DNA of 64,000 nucleotides from Dryocola sp. LX212 (GCA_041504365.1 CP167917.1:2852001-2916000); one strand, 5' to 3'; positions 18,279 to 28,976 are shown, numbered from the stretch's first letter. The notes: a model not told the origin generated them from the sequence alone. A program made the numbers and translations.

Positions 18279-18983
18279 TCAAACACGAGCGAATATTTTT
18301 TCTTTCCACTTTCTTATTGTTTTTTTTAATACCATCTTATAAATTAAAGAATAAAAACCGTAATCTTTTATTTTATTTGGAATACAATAATACCGTTCAA
18401 GATCTATTCTATCTTTTGCTCGTCGCTGTGAGGTACAGCGCTTACCGGAAAGATCAATAATTCTGATCTCGTCCTCGACCACAATAAAATTACCTTTGTG
18501 TGGAGCACCTGATATCATACCATGTTGATGTAAACCTGCTATTGCTGTATCAATTTTTATCTTAAGGGTGCTGTCGATGATGTTGACATCTGACAACTCT
18601 ACGCCTTCAATATATTCAATAAGCATAATATAATGATGCGCAAATCTTAACGTTTTTTTCTCAGCCAGCAGATAAAAATCATTAACTGAATAAAATCCCT
18701 CGTCCCTTACTCGCTCAGTTTGAATAAAAAGGTTTTCATAATAATCACCTTTAATCATAGATTTAGCAAACCTTTCAATTTTTTTTGCCTTTGGTGAAAA
18801 AAATTTTAGAACAAACCTCCCATACTTTGTAGAAATAAGCATAACTTTTGTATCTTCAACACTACGAAACACTTTTAATACTGATATGTTATAGTTAAAT
18901 ACATCGTTGAGTATTTCAATATATCGTTCATCAGAATTTTTAGTTAGAACAGAATAATTATTGACATTCAATGAGTAAGCCAT
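18279..18983 (-). CDS. Orphan LPS core heptose(II) kinase-like protein (WaaY/RfaY family), catalytic Asp replaced
   Basis: 234 residues from the ATG at 18983; the frame is open to 19037 but WaaY homologues begin here. WaaY adds phosphate to heptose II of the LPS inner core. The family features are clear: VFRSVEDTKVML, the ATP-binding lysine Lys60 (FVLKFFSP), YIMLIEYIEGVEL, HQHGMISGAPHKGNF and IRIIDLSGKR with the metal-binding Asp177. Where WaaY proteins as I know them read SGDPHKGNF, this one has Ala160 (GCT for GAT), so the catalytic base is missing and it may be inactive. It is AT-rich, lies outside the waa locus and sits inside the flagellar region, which suggests transfer or relocation. 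Confidence 0.85.
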   Translation of the reverse strand: MAYSLNVNNYSVLTKNSDERYIEILNDVFNYNISVLKVFRSVEDTKVMLISTKYGRFVLKFFSPKAKKIERFAKSMIKGDYYENLFIQTERVRDEGFYSVNDFYLLAEKKTLRFAHHYIMLIEYIEGVELSDVNIIDSTLKIKIDTAIAGLHQHGMISGAPHKGNFIVVEDEIRIIDLSGKRCTSQRRAKDRIDLERYYCIPNKIKDYGFYSLIYKMVLKKTIRKWKEKIFARV

Positions 18984-19046
18984 GTTTTTACCAAAAATAA
19001 CGAACCAGAATAATGAACCTTGAGCGTAAAGCGGCACACAACATTT

Positions 19047-19289
19047 TCAACCTACCGAGCATTGTGTTAAACGTTGCTCAACAAAAGCAGGGATAAACTG
19101 TGAGCACACTGGGGTTGACTGGCGCTGCAGCTCACTTGCGTTATCAGGGATAATGTTGCTGGCACAAAGCGTGTCACGATAAACGTCTTCGAGTGATGCC
19201 TTCCACCAAACAGCGTTTGCGTTGTCCGGTGCAGAGTTGAAGACGATATAGCCAATCAATCTAAACTGGGCATAATATACCTGTATCAT
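19047..19289 (-). CDS. Hypothetical 80-residue frame upstream of the WaaY-like gene
   Basis: Open frame MIQVYYAQFRLIGYIVF onward with four cysteines (CAS, VCSQ, QCSV among them). I recognise no family. No good ribosome-binding site is visible. It lies 63 bases upstream of the WaaY-like start on the same strand, so it could be a co-transcribed small gene, a remnant, or chance. Confidence 0.25.
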   Translation of the reverse strand: MIQVYYAQFRLIGYIVFNSAPDNANAVWWKASLEDVYRDTLCASNIIPDNASELQRQSTPVCSQFIPAFVEQRLTQCSVG

Positions 19290-19620
19290 AAATTAGATTG
19301 TTAATTTCATCATTTCCACCCCCTCACCAAGCGAACAATCGCGGCGATAAAACACGCCATCGCAAACTCTTCTACTACCATGGCTGATGTCCATGGCAGG
19401 TAAAAAGGTATCCTTTAACAGACTACTAATAAAATTAACCAGCCAGGCGATTTTTTATATATGACGTAGACAAATAAACCATTTCCTTGTTCTGCTTGAT
19501 GCTTATTCAGCCATAGATAAAAAATAAAGCAATCCAGAACAGAAGTAATTCAAATCTTTGATACGGAATGTAAAAAAACAAATCATTCTATTATCTTCAT
19601 CATATCGTGACAAAAAACAC

Positions 19621-19656
19621 TAATTACTTAATTACTTAATTACTTAATTACTTAAT
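19621..19656. repeat. 8-bp tandem repeat (TAATTACT)
   Basis: Four exact copies of TAATTACT and a partial fifth. It is in the AT-rich interval, 370 bases from the fliE stop and 640 bases upstream of the WaaY-like start. Such short repeats change copy number by slippage; no promoter is visible across it. Confidence 0.9.
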
Positions 19657-19717
19657 AGATTTTTAGCAAAGATGTTGTGGGGAATATTACCTATCCGTAA
19701 ACCACAGAGAGGTCTGC

Positions 19718-19936
19718 GTGGGATTAATCGCCCACGACCTCCAAATGATTTTATCTACCAATAAGCTCCGGAGCTTGTGTGACTCTATGCGGTTTATCTT
19801 GCGAAGACATGCTCTGAGCAACACTCTTGTTTTTTTACCAACGCTACATCATGGTATCAACCCGAGTGACGGGCAGATAAAAATCGCCCTCAATGGCCAG
19901 CGGCTCACGATTAAAATCATCGTTCACGTTAAGTAG
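19718..19936 (+). CDS. Weak hypothetical frame, 72 residues
   Basis: Starts MGLIAHDLQMILSTNKL. No family recognised, no clear ribosome-binding site and no membrane segment. Its composition is more GC-balanced than its surroundings. It may be a gene remnant; I rate it as probably non-coding. Confidence 0.18.
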   Translation: MGLIAHDLQMILSTNKLRSLCDSMRFILRRHALSNTLVFLPTLHHGINPSDGQIKIALNGQRLTIKIIVHVK

Positions 19937-19989
19937 ATGTACCACGCAAAAGCACTGTGATAACGATACTTATCAACTTGTTTAACGCG

Positions 19990-20301
19990 CTACACCTGCA
20001 TATTCATCACTTCTGAATAAGCGGAAACCAGCTTGTTGCGCACCTGAATGCCCATCTGCATGGAAACGGAAGATTTTTGCAGATCGACCATCACATCGTT
20101 GAGCGCCACGCCCGGCGTGCCCAGCGCAAATTTTTCCGCCTGGGTTCTTGCCGCCGCCTGCGTATCGCTGATGCGCCCTAGCGCGGCCTGTAACTCCCCG
20201 GCGAAGCTCACCTTGGGCTCATAGCTCTGCACCTGATTGCCCGCGGAAAGCGCGGTTGCCTGCAGCTGCTGAATAACGCCTTCAATCCCCTGAATTGCCA
20301 T
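19990..20301 (-). CDS. fliE: Flagellar hook-basal body complex protein FliE
   Basis: 103 residues starting [14 protein letters not shown]. It joins the MS ring to the rod and is the first axial substrate exported. The C-terminal half ([20 protein letters not shown]) is the conserved rod-family helix. It is transcribed alone, divergent from fliF with a 229-base shared regulatory region, as in E. coli and Salmonella. Confidence 0.97.
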   Translation of the reverse strand: MAIQGIEGVIQQLQATALSAGNQVQSYEPKVSFAGELQAALGRISDTQAAARTQAEKFALGTPGVALNDVMVDLQKSSVSMQMGIQVRNKLVSAYSEVMNMQV

Positions 20302-20530
20302 TTTTCTGCCCCAGTTTTGTTGAACGCGGCAAGATTACCATCTTGTCAATAGGACAAAGGCGTTAAATAGACGTAAAAAACAGAGCTAATTCAGCCATCG
20401 AAATTTCCCGAAAAGAAAATAATGACCTCGCCATCTATCTGGAACTTTTGTCGTGTTTGTCGACCCGGGAGCTCGTTTTGTCCACTCTTTATACGAATTT
20501 TTCTCTCTTCGCTAAGCCGCGAGGTACGCA

Positions 20531-22225
20531 ATGACCGCTGCGGCACAGACACAAACACCTCCCGGTAAAGCTCAGGAGTGGATCGCGCGGCTGCGTGAAA
20601 ACCCTAAGATCCCATTAATCGTCGCGGGTGCGGCCGCCATCGCGATTATCGTGGCCCTGGCGCTGTGGGCAAAACAGCCTGACTACAAAGTGTTGTACAG
20701 CAACCTGGCCGACCAGGACGGCGGTGCGATTGTCACCCAGTTGACCCAGATGAATATCCCCTATCGCTTCTCCGACAACGGCAGCGCGATAGAAGTCCCG
20801 GCGGACAAAGTGTACGACCTACGTCTGCGTCTGGCCCAGCAGGGGCTGCCAAAAGGCGGCGCGGTGGGCTTTGAGCTGCTGGATCAGGAAAAATTCGGCA
20901 TCAGCCAGTTCAGCGAGCAGGTTAACTACCAGCGCGCGCTGGAGGGGGAGCTTGCCCGCACCATCGAGACGCTCGGCCCGGTGAAAAACGCCCGCGTTCA
21001 CCTCGCCATGCCGAAGCCTTCTTTATTCGTCCGTGAACAGAAAGCCCCCTCCGCCTCCGTTACCCTGAGCCTGCAGCCCGGCCGCGCCCTTGATGAAGGG
21101 CAAATTAGCGCCGTGGTCCACATGGTCTCCAGCGCCGTGGCGGGTCTGCCGCCGGGTAACGTGACGCTTGTGGATCAGGGCGGCCACCTGCTGACCCAAT
21201 CCAACACCGCCGGGCGTGACCTCAACGACGCGCAGCTGAAATACGCCGCCGACGTTGAAAACCGCTACCAGCGCCGCATTGAATCCATCCTCGGGCCAAT
21301 TGTCGGCAGCGGCAACGTTCACGCTCAGGTCACCGCACAGATCGACTTCTCTAACAAAGAGCAGACCGAAGAGCAGTACCGCCCGAACAGCGACCCGAGC
21401 CAGACGGCGGTGCGCTCACGCCAGCTGAACCAAAGCGAGCAGGTCAATGGCCGTGCGCCTGGCGGCGTGCCCGGCGCGCTCTCCAACCAGCCTGCCCCAC
21501 CGAACAACGCTCCTATCACTGCGCCTGCGCAGCAGAATCAGGCTAACGGACAGCAGGCGGCAAACGGCGGGCAGGCTCCGACAACCTCTACCTCCGGGCA
21601 AAGCGGATCCAGCAACACCCAGCGCGACGAAACCACCAACTACGAAGTTGATCGCACCATCCGCCATACAAAACTGAACACCGGCGATATTGAACGCCTG
21701 TCGGTTGCGGTGGTGGTGAACTATCGCCAGCTAAAAGACGGCAAGCCGCTGCCGATGACCAACGACCAGATCAAACAGATTGAAGATCTGACGCGCGAAG
21801 CGATGGGGTATTCGCAGAAGCGTGGCGATACGCTCAACGTGGTGAACTCACCGTTCACCGCAAGCGATGAGACCGGTGGCGAACTGCCGTTCTGGCAGCA
21901 GCAGGCCTTCTTCGACCTGCTGATGTCCGCAGGCCGCTGGTTAATCGTACTGATTGTCGCCTGGCTACTGTGGCGCAAAGGCATCCGTCCGCAGCTGCAG
22001 CGTAAGGCAGAGCGGCAGAAAGCGCAGATCGAAGCCCTGAAGCAGCGTGAGGAAGAAGAAGATGCCGTCTCCGTTCGCCTGAGTAAAGACGAACAGCAGA
22101 TGCAGCGTAAAGCCAACCAGCGCCTGAGCGCCGAAGTGATGAGCCAGCGTATCCGCGACATGTCCGATAACGATCCGCGCGTCGTTGCGCTGGTTATCCG
22201 CCAATGGATGAGTACCGAACTATGA
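20531..22225 (+). CDS. fliF: Flagellar MS-ring protein
   Basis: 564 residues. It builds the MS ring in the inner membrane. There are two transmembrane segments, near 26-47 ([19 protein letters not shown]) and near 455-475 ([19 protein letters not shown]), with periplasmic ring-building domains between. A Gln/Asn/Thr-rich low-complexity linker occupies about 320-370. The C-terminal tail binds FliG. The ATG of fliG overlaps the fliF stop (ATGA). Confidence 0.98.
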   Translation: MTAAAQTQTPPGKAQEWIARLRENPKIPLIVAGAAAIAIIVALALWAKQPDYKVLYSNLADQDGGAIVTQLTQMNIPYRFSDNGSAIEVPADKVYDLRLRLAQQGLPKGGAVGFELLDQEKFGISQFSEQVNYQRALEGELARTIETLGPVKNARVHLAMPKPSLFVREQKAPSASVTLSLQPGRALDEGQISAVVHMVSSAVAGLPPGNVTLVDQGGHLLTQSNTAGRDLNDAQLKYAADVENRYQRRIESILGPIVGSGNVHAQVTAQIDFSNKEQTEEQYRPNSDPSQTAVRSRQLNQSEQVNGRAPGGVPGALSNQPAPPNNAPITAPAQQNQANGQQAANGGQAPTTSTSGQSGSSNTQRDETTNYEVDRTIRHTKLNTGDIERLSVAVVVNYRQLKDGKPLPMTNDQIKQIEDLTREAMGYSQKRGDTLNVVNSPFTASDETGGELPFWQQQAFFDLLMSAGRWLIVLIVAWLLWRKGIRPQLQRKAERQKAQIEALKQREEEEDAVSVRLSKDEQQMQRKANQRLSAEVMSQRIRDMSDNDPRVVALVIRQWMSTEL

Positions 22226-23214
22226 GTATTACCGGCACCGAAAAGAGCGCCATTCTGCTGATGACAATTGGTGAAGACCGCGCCGCCGAGGTGTTCAAGC
22301 ACCTCAGCCCGCGTGAAGTGCAGCACGTCAGCGCGGCGATGGCCAACATCCGCCAGATTTCCAACAAACAGCTAACCGACGTGCTGGCAGAGTTTGAGCA
22401 GGAGGCGGAACAGTTTGCCGCCCTCTCCGTCAACGCCAACGACTACCTGCGTTCGGTGCTGGTCAAAGCGCTGGGCGAGGAGCGCGCCTCCAGCCTGCTG
22501 GAGGATATTCTCGAAACCCGCGAAACCACCTCGGGCATGGAGACGCTCAACTTTATGGAGCCGCAGAGCGCGGCGGACCTGATTCGCGACGAGCATCCGC
22601 AGATCATCGCCACGATTCTGGTGCACCTCAAGCGCGGCCAGGCGGCGGATATTCTGGCGCTGTTCGACGAGCGCCTGCGCAACGATGTCATGCTGCGTAT
22701 CGCCACCTTCGGCGGCGTGCAGCCTGCGGCGCTGGCGGAGCTGACCGAAGTGCTCAACAACCTGCTCGACGGCCAGAACCTCAAGCGCAGCAAAATGGGC
22801 GGCGTGAGAACGGCGGCGGAAATCATCAACCTGATGAAAACCCAGCAGGAGGAAGCGGTTATTACCGCAGTGCGCGACTTCGACGGCGAACTGGCGCAGA
22901 AAATCATCGACGAGATGTTCCTGTTCGAAAATCTGGTGGAAGTGGACGACCGCAGCATCCAGCGCCTGCTGCAGGAAGTGGAGTCCGAATCCCTGCTGGT
23001 TGCCCTGAAGGGTGCCGAACAGCCGCTGCGCGAGAAATTCCTGCGCAACATGTCCCAGCGCGCGGCGGACATTCTGCGCGACGACCTCTCCAACCGTGGC
23101 CCGGTACGCCTGTCGCAGGTGGAGAACGAACAGAAGGCGATCCTGCTTATCGTGCGCCGCCTGGCGGAAACCGGCGAGATGGTGATTGGCACCAGCGAGG
23201 ACACCTATGTCTGA
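22222..23214 (+). CDS. fliG: Flagellar motor switch protein FliG
   Basis: 330 residues from the ATG at 22222; the frame from 22204 adds six unconserved residues inside fliF. FliG is the rotor protein that meets the stator MotA. It consists of armadillo-like helical domains with [19 protein letters not shown] in the middle domain and [20 protein letters not shown] in the C-terminal domain, whose charged torque helix residues ([20 protein letters not shown]) are present. It overlaps fliF by 4 and fliH by 8 bases. Confidence 0.98.
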   Translation: MSITGTEKSAILLMTIGEDRAAEVFKHLSPREVQHVSAAMANIRQISNKQLTDVLAEFEQEAEQFAALSVNANDYLRSVLVKALGEERASSLLEDILETRETTSGMETLNFMEPQSAADLIRDEHPQIIATILVHLKRGQAADILALFDERLRNDVMLRIATFGGVQPAALAELTEVLNNLLDGQNLKRSKMGGVRTAAEIINLMKTQQEEAVITAVRDFDGELAQKIIDEMFLFENLVEVDDRSIQRLLQEVESESLLVALKGAEQPLREKFLRNMSQRAADILRDDLSNRGPVRLSQVENEQKAILLIVRRLAETGEMVIGTSEDTYV

Positions 23215-23908
23215 TTCGCTGCCGTGGAAAACCTGGCTGCCGGACGATCTGGCGCCCCCTGCCACCCCGGAATTTGAACGCATAACTCTGCCGGATGGTG
23301 AACAGGCGGACGAGGCGCAGCAGGAGAGCGAGCCGGATTTACAGCATGCGCTGGCCATGATGCAGGCGCAGGCTCGTGAACAGGGCCACCAGGCCGGTTT
23401 CAGCGACGGTCGCCAGGCCGGGATTGAAGAAGGCCGCAAAGCGGGTTTTCAGCAGGGGCTGGAGCAGGGCATGGCGGAGGCCAGACAGCAGCAGGCTCCG
23501 GTTCACGCCCGCATGCAGCAGCTGGTCAGCGAATTCCAGTACACGCTGGATGCGCTGGACAGCGTTATCGCCTCACGCCTGATGCAGATGGCGCTGGAGG
23601 CGGCTCGCCAGGTGATTGGCCACACGCAGGGCGTTGATAACTCAGCGCTGATTAAACAGATCCAGGGCCTGCTGCAGCAGGAGCCTATTTTCAGCGGCAA
23701 GCCGCAGCTGCGCGTCCACCCGGACGACCTGCAGCGCGTCGAAGAGATGCTTGGCGCGACGTTAAGCCTGCACGGCTGGCGGCTACGCGGGGATCCGAGC
23801 CTGCATCAGGGCGGCTGTAAAGTCTCCGCTGACGAAGGCGATCTCGACGCCAGCGTGGCAACGCGCTGGCAGGAACTTTGCCGCCTCGCCGCGCCGGGTG
23901 TGCTGTGA
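23207..23908 (+). CDS. fliH: Flagellar export regulator FliH
   Basis: 233 residues from the ATG at 23207 ([15 protein letters not shown]), which matches the family start; it overlaps fliG by 8 bases. FliH holds the FliI ATPase inactive and docks it at the C ring and export gate. The middle contains a run of GxxxG repeats ([20 protein letters not shown] near 65-90), a hallmark of FliH helices, followed by a V-ATPase E/G-type C-terminus. Confidence 0.96.
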   Translation: MSDSLPWKTWLPDDLAPPATPEFERITLPDGEQADEAQQESEPDLQHALAMMQAQAREQGHQAGFSDGRQAGIEEGRKAGFQQGLEQGMAEARQQQAPVHARMQQLVSEFQYTLDALDSVIASRLMQMALEAARQVIGHTQGVDNSALIKQIQGLLQQEPIFSGKPQLRVHPDDLQRVEEMLGATLSLHGWRLRGDPSLHQGGCKVSADEGDLDASVATRWQELCRLAAPGVL

Positions 23909-25266
23909 TGACCGCCCGGCTTACTCGCTGGCTCAACACGTTGGATAGTTTTGAGGAGCGCATGTCCCAGCTCCCCTCCGTGCGCCGCTACGGGCGACTG
24001 ACCCGTGCAACCGGGCTGGTACTCGAAGCCACAGGGTTACAGCTACCCCTCGGGGCGACCTGCATCATCGAGCAGCACAGCCGCGAAGTTGAGGCCGAAG
24101 TCGTCGGATTTAACGGCGACAAGCTTTTCCTGATGCCGCTGGAAGACGTGGAAGGCATTTTGCCCGGCGCGCGCGTTTACGCCCGATCCACAAGCGTTAG
24201 CGGCCTGCACAGCGGCAAACAGCTGCCGCTTGGTCCCGCGCTGCTGGGACGAGTGCTCGACGGCAGCGGACGTCCGCTCGACAGCCTGCCCGCACCGGAA
24301 ACGACCACCCTGGGCGCGCTCGGCGCCGCACCGTTTAACCCGCTCCAGCGTACCCCAATCGAAGACGTACTGGACGTCGGCGTTCGCCCGATCAACGCCC
24401 TGCTCACCGTCGGACGCGGCCAGCGTATGGGCCTGTTTGCGGGCTCCGGCGTCGGTAAGAGCGTGCTGCTGGGGATGATGGCGCGCTACACCAAGGCCGA
24501 CGTTATCGTCGTCGGGCTGATTGGCGAGCGCGGGCGCGAAGTAAAAGACTTTATCGAAAACATTCTTGGCCCGGAGGGCCGCGCCCGCTCGGTAGTGATT
24601 GCTGCCCCTGCGGACGTTTCCCCGCTGCTGCGTATGCAGGGCGCGGCGTATGCCACCCGCATCGCCGAAGACTTCCGCGACCGGGGTCAGCACGTGCTGC
24701 TGATTATGGACTCCCTCACCCGCTACGCCATGGCGCAGCGTGAGATTGCGCTGGCCATCGGCGAGCCGCCGGCCACCAAAGGGTATCCGCCTTCGGTCTT
24801 TGCGAAACTGCCCGCGCTGGTCGAGCGCGCCGGGAACGGCATCCACGGCGGAGGCTCAATTACCGCGTTCTATACGGTTCTGACCGAAGGGGATGACCAG
24901 CAGGATCCCATTGCCGACTCCGCGCGCGCGATCCTCGACGGCCACATCGTGCTTTCGCGCCGTCTTGCCGAGGCCGGGCACTATCCGGCTATAGATATCG
25001 AAGCTTCGATAAGCCGCGCCATGACCGCGCTTATCAGCGATGAGCACTACGCAAGAGTCAGGCAGTTCAAGCAGTTGTTATCCAGCTTCCAGCGCAACCG
25101 GGATCTCGTGAGCGTTGGGGCATACGCCAAAGGCAGCGACCCGATGCTCGATAAAGCTATCGTGCTGTGGCCACAGCTGGAAGCCTTTTTACAACAGGGA
25201 ATTTTCGAACGCAGCGGGTGGGACGACGCCTGCACGGCGCTCGATCTTATCTTCCCGACGGTGTGA
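23908..25266 (+). CDS. fliI: Flagellum-specific ATPase FliI
   Basis: 452 residues from the ATG at 23908 ([16 protein letters not shown]); the stop of fliH shares the A. It is the hexameric ATPase of the flagellar type III exporter, related to the F1 beta subunit. Walker A is [10 protein letters not shown] (about 174-183), Walker B is [17 protein letters not shown], and the catalytic Glu is in [11 protein letters not shown]. All expected residues are present. Confidence 0.98.
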   Translation: MTARLTRWLNTLDSFEERMSQLPSVRRYGRLTRATGLVLEATGLQLPLGATCIIEQHSREVEAEVVGFNGDKLFLMPLEDVEGILPGARVYARSTSVSGLHSGKQLPLGPALLGRVLDGSGRPLDSLPAPETTTLGALGAAPFNPLQRTPIEDVLDVGVRPINALLTVGRGQRMGLFAGSGVGKSVLLGMMARYTKADVIVVGLIGERGREVKDFIENILGPEGRARSVVIAAPADVSPLLRMQGAAYATRIAEDFRDRGQHVLLIMDSLTRYAMAQREIALAIGEPPATKGYPPSVFAKLPALVERAGNGIHGGGSITAFYTVLTEGDDQQDPIADSARAILDGHIVLSRRLAEAGHYPAIDIEASISRAMTALISDEHYARVRQFKQLLSSFQRNRDLVSVGAYAKGSDPMLDKAIVLWPQLEAFLQQGIFERSGWDDACTALDLIFPTV

Positions 25267-25278
25267 TGAGAGATAACC

Positions 25279-25722
25279 ATGAACCAGAATACGGCGCTGG
25301 ACACCCTGCGCGAGCTTGCGGAAAAAGACGTTGAAAACGCGGCGGTACGGTTAGGCGAAATGCGCAGGGGATTTCAGCAGGCGGAAGAGCAGCTCAACAT
25401 GCTGATTGGCTACCAGTTTGAGTACCGCAACAGCCTGAACGACAGCATGAGCCAGGGCATTGCCAGCACGCGCTGGCAGAACTACCAGCAGTTTATCCAG
25501 ACGCTGGAGAAGGCCATCGACCAGCATCGCCAGCAGCTGACGCAGTGGACCAGCAAGGTCGAGCAGGCGCTGAACTTCTGGCAGGAAAAGCAGAAGCGCC
25601 TGCAGGCCTGGCAGACGCTGCGGGATCGCAGAGCGGCGGAGAGGCTGCTGGCGGAAAATAAGCTCGATCAGAAACTGATGGATGAATACGCCCAGCGGGC
25701 AACGATGAGGAAAAGCCAATGA
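25279..25722 (+). CDS. fliJ: Flagellar export chaperone FliJ
   Basis: 147 residues, almost entirely antiparallel coiled coil ([18 protein letters not shown] and similar). FliJ sits in the FliI hexamer like the gamma subunit of F1 and links it to FlhA. It lies 12 bases after fliI, and its stop overlaps the fliK ATG by 4 bases. Confidence 0.95.
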   Translation: MNQNTALDTLRELAEKDVENAAVRLGEMRRGFQQAEEQLNMLIGYQFEYRNSLNDSMSQGIASTRWQNYQQFIQTLEKAIDQHRQQLTQWTSKVEQALNFWQEKQKRLQAWQTLRDRRAAERLLAENKLDQKLMDEYAQRATMRKSQ

Positions 25723-26963
25723 TCAAACTGCCCCTGGTGACCCCCGCCGCCGATACCGACGCGGGCCTGACGACTGCGGCCTTCGGTAAAAGCAGCAAAG
25801 AAACGAAAGGTATAAGCGACGATTTCCTGAGCCTGTTCGGTAAAGCCCTGCCGGGCCAGCTGACGCTGGAAGACGGCGAGACGCTCTCTTTAAGCGCCGC
25901 GCTGAAGAAAGTGACCGGCAAAGACGCCGCAGCCGATGATTCAGGGGCGGTTAAAACGCCCCTTGCCGATCTGCTGCACGAGCTGGATGCAGGCCAGCCC
26001 GAAGCGCTCACCGCCCTGCTGGCAAACTCCGGCAATGTTATCGCCCAGGACAAAACAACCAAGTCGGATACCGCCGCTGACGGCAGTCATAAATTAAGTC
26101 CGGCGGACATGCAGGCCCTGAGCGCGCTGTTCGCCATGCTGCCACAGCAGAATCCGGCTGCGCCCGCGACAGCATTAGTAGCGGCCAGTGCCGGAAAGAA
26201 TAACGATGAAACCTCAGCGCTGAGCGCCCTGCTGGGCGGCAGCTCCGCGCAGGCCAAAACCACGCCTGGTAAAGCCGAAGAAAGCATGACCGCGCCGGGC
26301 GGGACAGAAGAAAACAAGTTTGCGGTTAAAACGCCTGCGCCGGCCCCCCAACAGGCTGTCCATGATACTGCCCTGCCTGCTGCCACCGCCGATAAAGAGA
26401 GCCGGGACAGCGCCATCAGTAATAACGCCGCTCCAACCGTAAACGCCACGCCTGCGCTAAGCAGTGCCACCGTCAGCACGCCGGTAAGCACGCAAATCGC
26501 CACGCCGGTTGCGCCGCAGATTAGCGCCCAGCTTGGCAGCCAGGAGTGGCAGCAGGCGATTAGCCAGCAGGTGACCCTGTTTACCCGCCAGGGCCAGCAG
26601 AGCGCCGAGCTGCGCCTGCATCCTGAGGACCTGGGGCAGATCCAGATCACCCTGAAGCTCGATGACAACCAGGCGCAGCTGCAGATGGCTTCACCGCACG
26701 GCCACGTGCGCGCGGCGCTGGAAGCCACGCTGCCGACCTTACGCACGGCGCTGGCGGAAAGCGGCATCCAGCTCGGCCAGAGCAGCATCAGCGGCGGCGG
26801 CGAGAACTTCGCCCAGCAACAGCAGCAGTCGGGCCAGCAGCAGGCTTCACGGCGTTCAGCGGGCAGCTTCCCAGGCCCAGTCGGCGAGGCGGAATCCGCT
26901 GCGGTTCCAGCCAGCATTCAGCGCATGGCCAGCGGCAATAACGCCGTCGATATTTTTGCCTGA
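25719..26963 (+). CDS. fliK: Flagellar hook-length control protein FliK
   Basis: 414 residues. It is a secreted ruler that switches export specificity when the hook is complete. The long N-terminal and middle part is Ala/Thr/Pro-rich and poorly conserved. The C-terminal Flg_hook domain (about 280-370) contains [20 protein letters not shown] Gln-rich tract ([11 protein letters not shown]) follows it. It overlaps fliJ by 4 bases. Confidence 0.95.
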   Translation: MIKLPLVTPAADTDAGLTTAAFGKSSKETKGISDDFLSLFGKALPGQLTLEDGETLSLSAALKKVTGKDAAADDSGAVKTPLADLLHELDAGQPEALTALLANSGNVIAQDKTTKSDTAADGSHKLSPADMQALSALFAMLPQQNPAAPATALVAASAGKNNDETSALSALLGGSSAQAKTTPGKAEESMTAPGGTEENKFAVKTPAPAPQQAVHDTALPAATADKESRDSAISNNAAPTVNATPALSSATVSTPVSTQIATPVAPQISAQLGSQEWQQAISQQVTLFTRQGQQSAELRLHPEDLGQIQITLKLDDNQAQLQMASPHGHVRAALEATLPTLRTALAESGIQLGQSSISGGGENFAQQQQQSGQQQASRRSAGSFPGPVGEAESAAVPASIQRMASGNNAVDIFA

Positions 26964-27088
26964 GCGGCGTGACTTAACTCAAACGTCCGAGGTAGCAGCA
27001 ATTATCCCGTGTTTTCCAGGCTTTGATGCCGTGGACGGCGCGGGATAATCAGTCCATAAGCAGTACCGATACAGGAATAACGTGGGAT

Positions 27089-27556
27089 ATGACCGACACC
27101 GCACAGACCAAAGGCCGCAGGCGCTCCATCTGGATGCCGTTACTGGTCCTGATAACTCTTGCCGCCTGTGCCACCGCAGGCTACAGCTACTGGCGAATGC
27201 AGCAGCACCCGACCACGGCGCAGGCAGACAAGCCCGAGCCGCCGCCTGCGCCAGTCTTTTTCGCCCTTGATACTTTCACCGTTAACCTGGGCGATGCGGA
27301 CCGCGTGCTGTATATCGGCATTACGCTGCGCCTGAAAGATGATGCCACCCGTCAGCGCCTGAGCGAATTCCTGCCGGAAGTGCGCAGCCGCCTGCTACTG
27401 CTGTTTTCCCGTCAGGACGCCTCTGCCCTTGCGACCGATGAAGGCAAGCAGAAGCTGGTCGAAGCCATTAAGAATACGCTGGCGCCGCCTCTGGTTGCTG
27501 GTCAGCCTCAACAGGCGGTCAGCGACGTGCTGTATACCGCCTTTATTTTGCGGTAG
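27089..27556 (+). CDS. fliL: Flagellar basal body-associated protein FliL
   Basis: 155 residues from the ATG at 27089, matching the family start MTDxAxxKxxRRS; the open frame from 27023 lacks conservation, and AGGA lies before 27089. It has one inner-membrane segment (about 17-36, [19 protein letters not shown]) and a periplasmic domain that surrounds the stator. It starts the fliLMNOPQR series 125 bases after fliK. Confidence 0.96.
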   Translation: MTDTAQTKGRRRSIWMPLLVLITLAACATAGYSYWRMQQHPTTAQADKPEPPPAPVFFALDTFTVNLGDADRVLYIGITLRLKDDATRQRLSEFLPEVRSRLLLLFSRQDASALATDEGKQKLVEAIKNTLAPPLVAGQPQQAVSDVLYTAFILR

Positions 27557-27560
27557 GACC

Positions 27561-28565
27561 ATGGGCGACAGCATTCTTTCACAGGCCGAAATTGACGCGC
27601 TGCTTAACGGCGATGCCGACAGCAGCGATGAACCAAAGGCCGGGGCGGCGAGTGAAACCAACATCCGCCCCTACGACCCGAATACCCAGCGTCGCGTGGT
27701 GCGTGAGCGCCTGCAGGCGCTGGAGATCATCAACGAGCGCTTTGCGCGTCAGTTCCGCATGGGGCTGTTCAACCTGCTGCGTCGCAGCCCGGACATCACC
27801 GTCGGGGCGATTCGCATCCAGCCTTATCACGAGTTTGCGCGTAACCTGCCGGTACCGACCAACCTCAACCTGATGCATCTAAAACCGCTGCGCGGCACCG
27901 GTCTGTTCGTGTTTTCCCCAAGCCTGGTGTTTATCGCCGTGGACAACCTGTTCGGCGGCGACGGGCGCTTCCCGACGAAAGTCGAAGGCCGCGAGTTCAC
28001 CCATACCGAACAGCGCGTGATTAACCGCATGCTGAAGCTGGCACTGGAAGCCTACAGCGACGCGTGGAAAGCCATCTACCCGCTGGAAGTGGAGTACGTG
28101 CGCTCCGAAATGCAGGTGAAGTTCACCAATATCACCACCTCGCCTAACGACATCGTGGTGAATACGCCGTTCCACGTCGAGATCGGCAACCTGACCGGCG
28201 AATTCAACATCTGCCTGCCGTTCAGCATGATCGAACCGCTGCGCGAGCTGCTGGTGAATCCGCCGCTGGAGAACTCCCGCCAGGAAGACCAGAGCTGGCG
28301 CGACACGCTGGTGCGCCAGGTGCAGCATTCCGAGCTGGAGCTGGTGGCGAACTTCGCCGATATTCCGCTGCGTCTCTCGCAGATCTTAAAACTAAAACCT
28401 GGCGACGTGCTGCCCGTCGACAAGCCGGATCGCATTCTGGCTCACGTTGACGGCGTACCGGTGCTGACCAGTCAATACGGCACGCTCAACGGCCAGTACG
28501 CCCTGCGCGTCGAACACTTGATCAACCCGATACTGAATTCGCTGAATGAGGAACAGCCCAAATGA
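27561..28565 (+). CDS. fliM: Flagellar motor switch protein FliM
   Basis: 334 residues from the ATG at 27561, the E. coli length. The longer open frame from 27429 overlaps fliL and is not real. The N-terminal CheY-P-binding peptide GDSILSQAEIDALLNG is perfect. The CheC-like middle domain includes NLFGGDGRFPTKVEGREFT, and the C-terminal FliN-like domain ends the protein. It overlaps fliN by 4 bases. Confidence 0.98.
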   Translation: MGDSILSQAEIDALLNGDADSSDEPKAGAASETNIRPYDPNTQRRVVRERLQALEIINERFARQFRMGLFNLLRRSPDITVGAIRIQPYHEFARNLPVPTNLNLMHLKPLRGTGLFVFSPSLVFIAVDNLFGGDGRFPTKVEGREFTHTEQRVINRMLKLALEAYSDAWKAIYPLEVEYVRSEMQVKFTNITTSPNDIVVNTPFHVEIGNLTGEFNICLPFSMIEPLRELLVNPPLENSRQEDQSWRDTLVRQVQHSELELVANFADIPLRLSQILKLKPGDVLPVDKPDRILAHVDGVPVLTSQYGTLNGQYALRVEHLINPILNSLNEEQPK

Positions 28566-28972
28566 GTGATATTAACGACCCGTCCAAAGACGATGCAGGC
28601 TCCGTGGACGATCTGTGGGCTGACGCGCTGAACGAACAGAAAGTCTCCAGCAAAAGTAACGCCGACAACGTCTTCCGTGCGCTGGAAGGCAACGACATTG
28701 CCGGAGCCATGCAGGATATCGATCTGATCATGGATATCCCGGTCAAGCTGACCGTCGAGCTTGGCCGCACCCGTATGACCATCAAAGAGCTGCTGCGCCT
28801 CTCCCAGGGCTCCGTCGTCGCCCTTGACGGCCTGGCCGGTGAGCCGCTGGATATCCTGATCAACGGCTATCTGATTGCCCAGGGTGAAGTGGTGGTTGTT
28901 GCTGATAAATACGGCGTTCGCATCACCGATATCATCACGCCGTCGGAACGCATGCGTCGTCTGAGCCGTTAA
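28562..28972 (+). CDS. fliN: Flagellar motor switch protein FliN
   Basis: 136 residues. It is the C-ring base protein that also receives FliH-FliI. The SpoA-type domain fills about 55-132 (DIPVKLTVELGRTRMTIKEL, IVxRITDIITPSERMRRL-like end). Its start overlaps the fliM stop (ATGA). Confidence 0.98.
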   Translation: MSDINDPSKDDAGSVDDLWADALNEQKVSSKSNADNVFRALEGNDIAGAMQDIDLIMDIPVKLTVELGRTRMTIKELLRLSQGSVVALDGLAGEPLDILINGYLIAQGEVVVVADKYGVRITDIITPSERMRRLSR

Positions 28973-28976
28973 ACCC

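Larger units (their letters stand above)
18984..19989. other. AT-rich, gene-poor interval in the flagellar region
   Basis: About 1 kb between the WaaY-like gene and fliE with markedly lower G+C than the flagellar genes. It holds two short unsupported frames (19047-19289 minus and 19718-19936 plus) and an 8-bp tandem repeat. In E. coli this position carries yedE, yedF and other small genes, none of which I can find. There is no transposase or integrase. Confidence 0.6.

Noticed and set aside
18161..18460. 99-codon frame overlapping the WaaY-like gene on the plus strand
   Set aside because: Phe/Leu/Lys-rich chance frame in AT-rich DNA that covers the conserved kinase end on the other strand.
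19621..19656. Repeat array as a CRISPR
   Set aside because: Units of 8 bases without spacers; a simple tandem repeat.
22372..23439. 355-codon open frame opposite fliG and fliH
   Set aside because: Antisense shadow; fliG and fliH are full-length and conserved.
27429..27560. N-terminal extension of FliM
   Set aside because: It overlaps fliL in another frame; the conserved start MGDSILSQ is at 27561.
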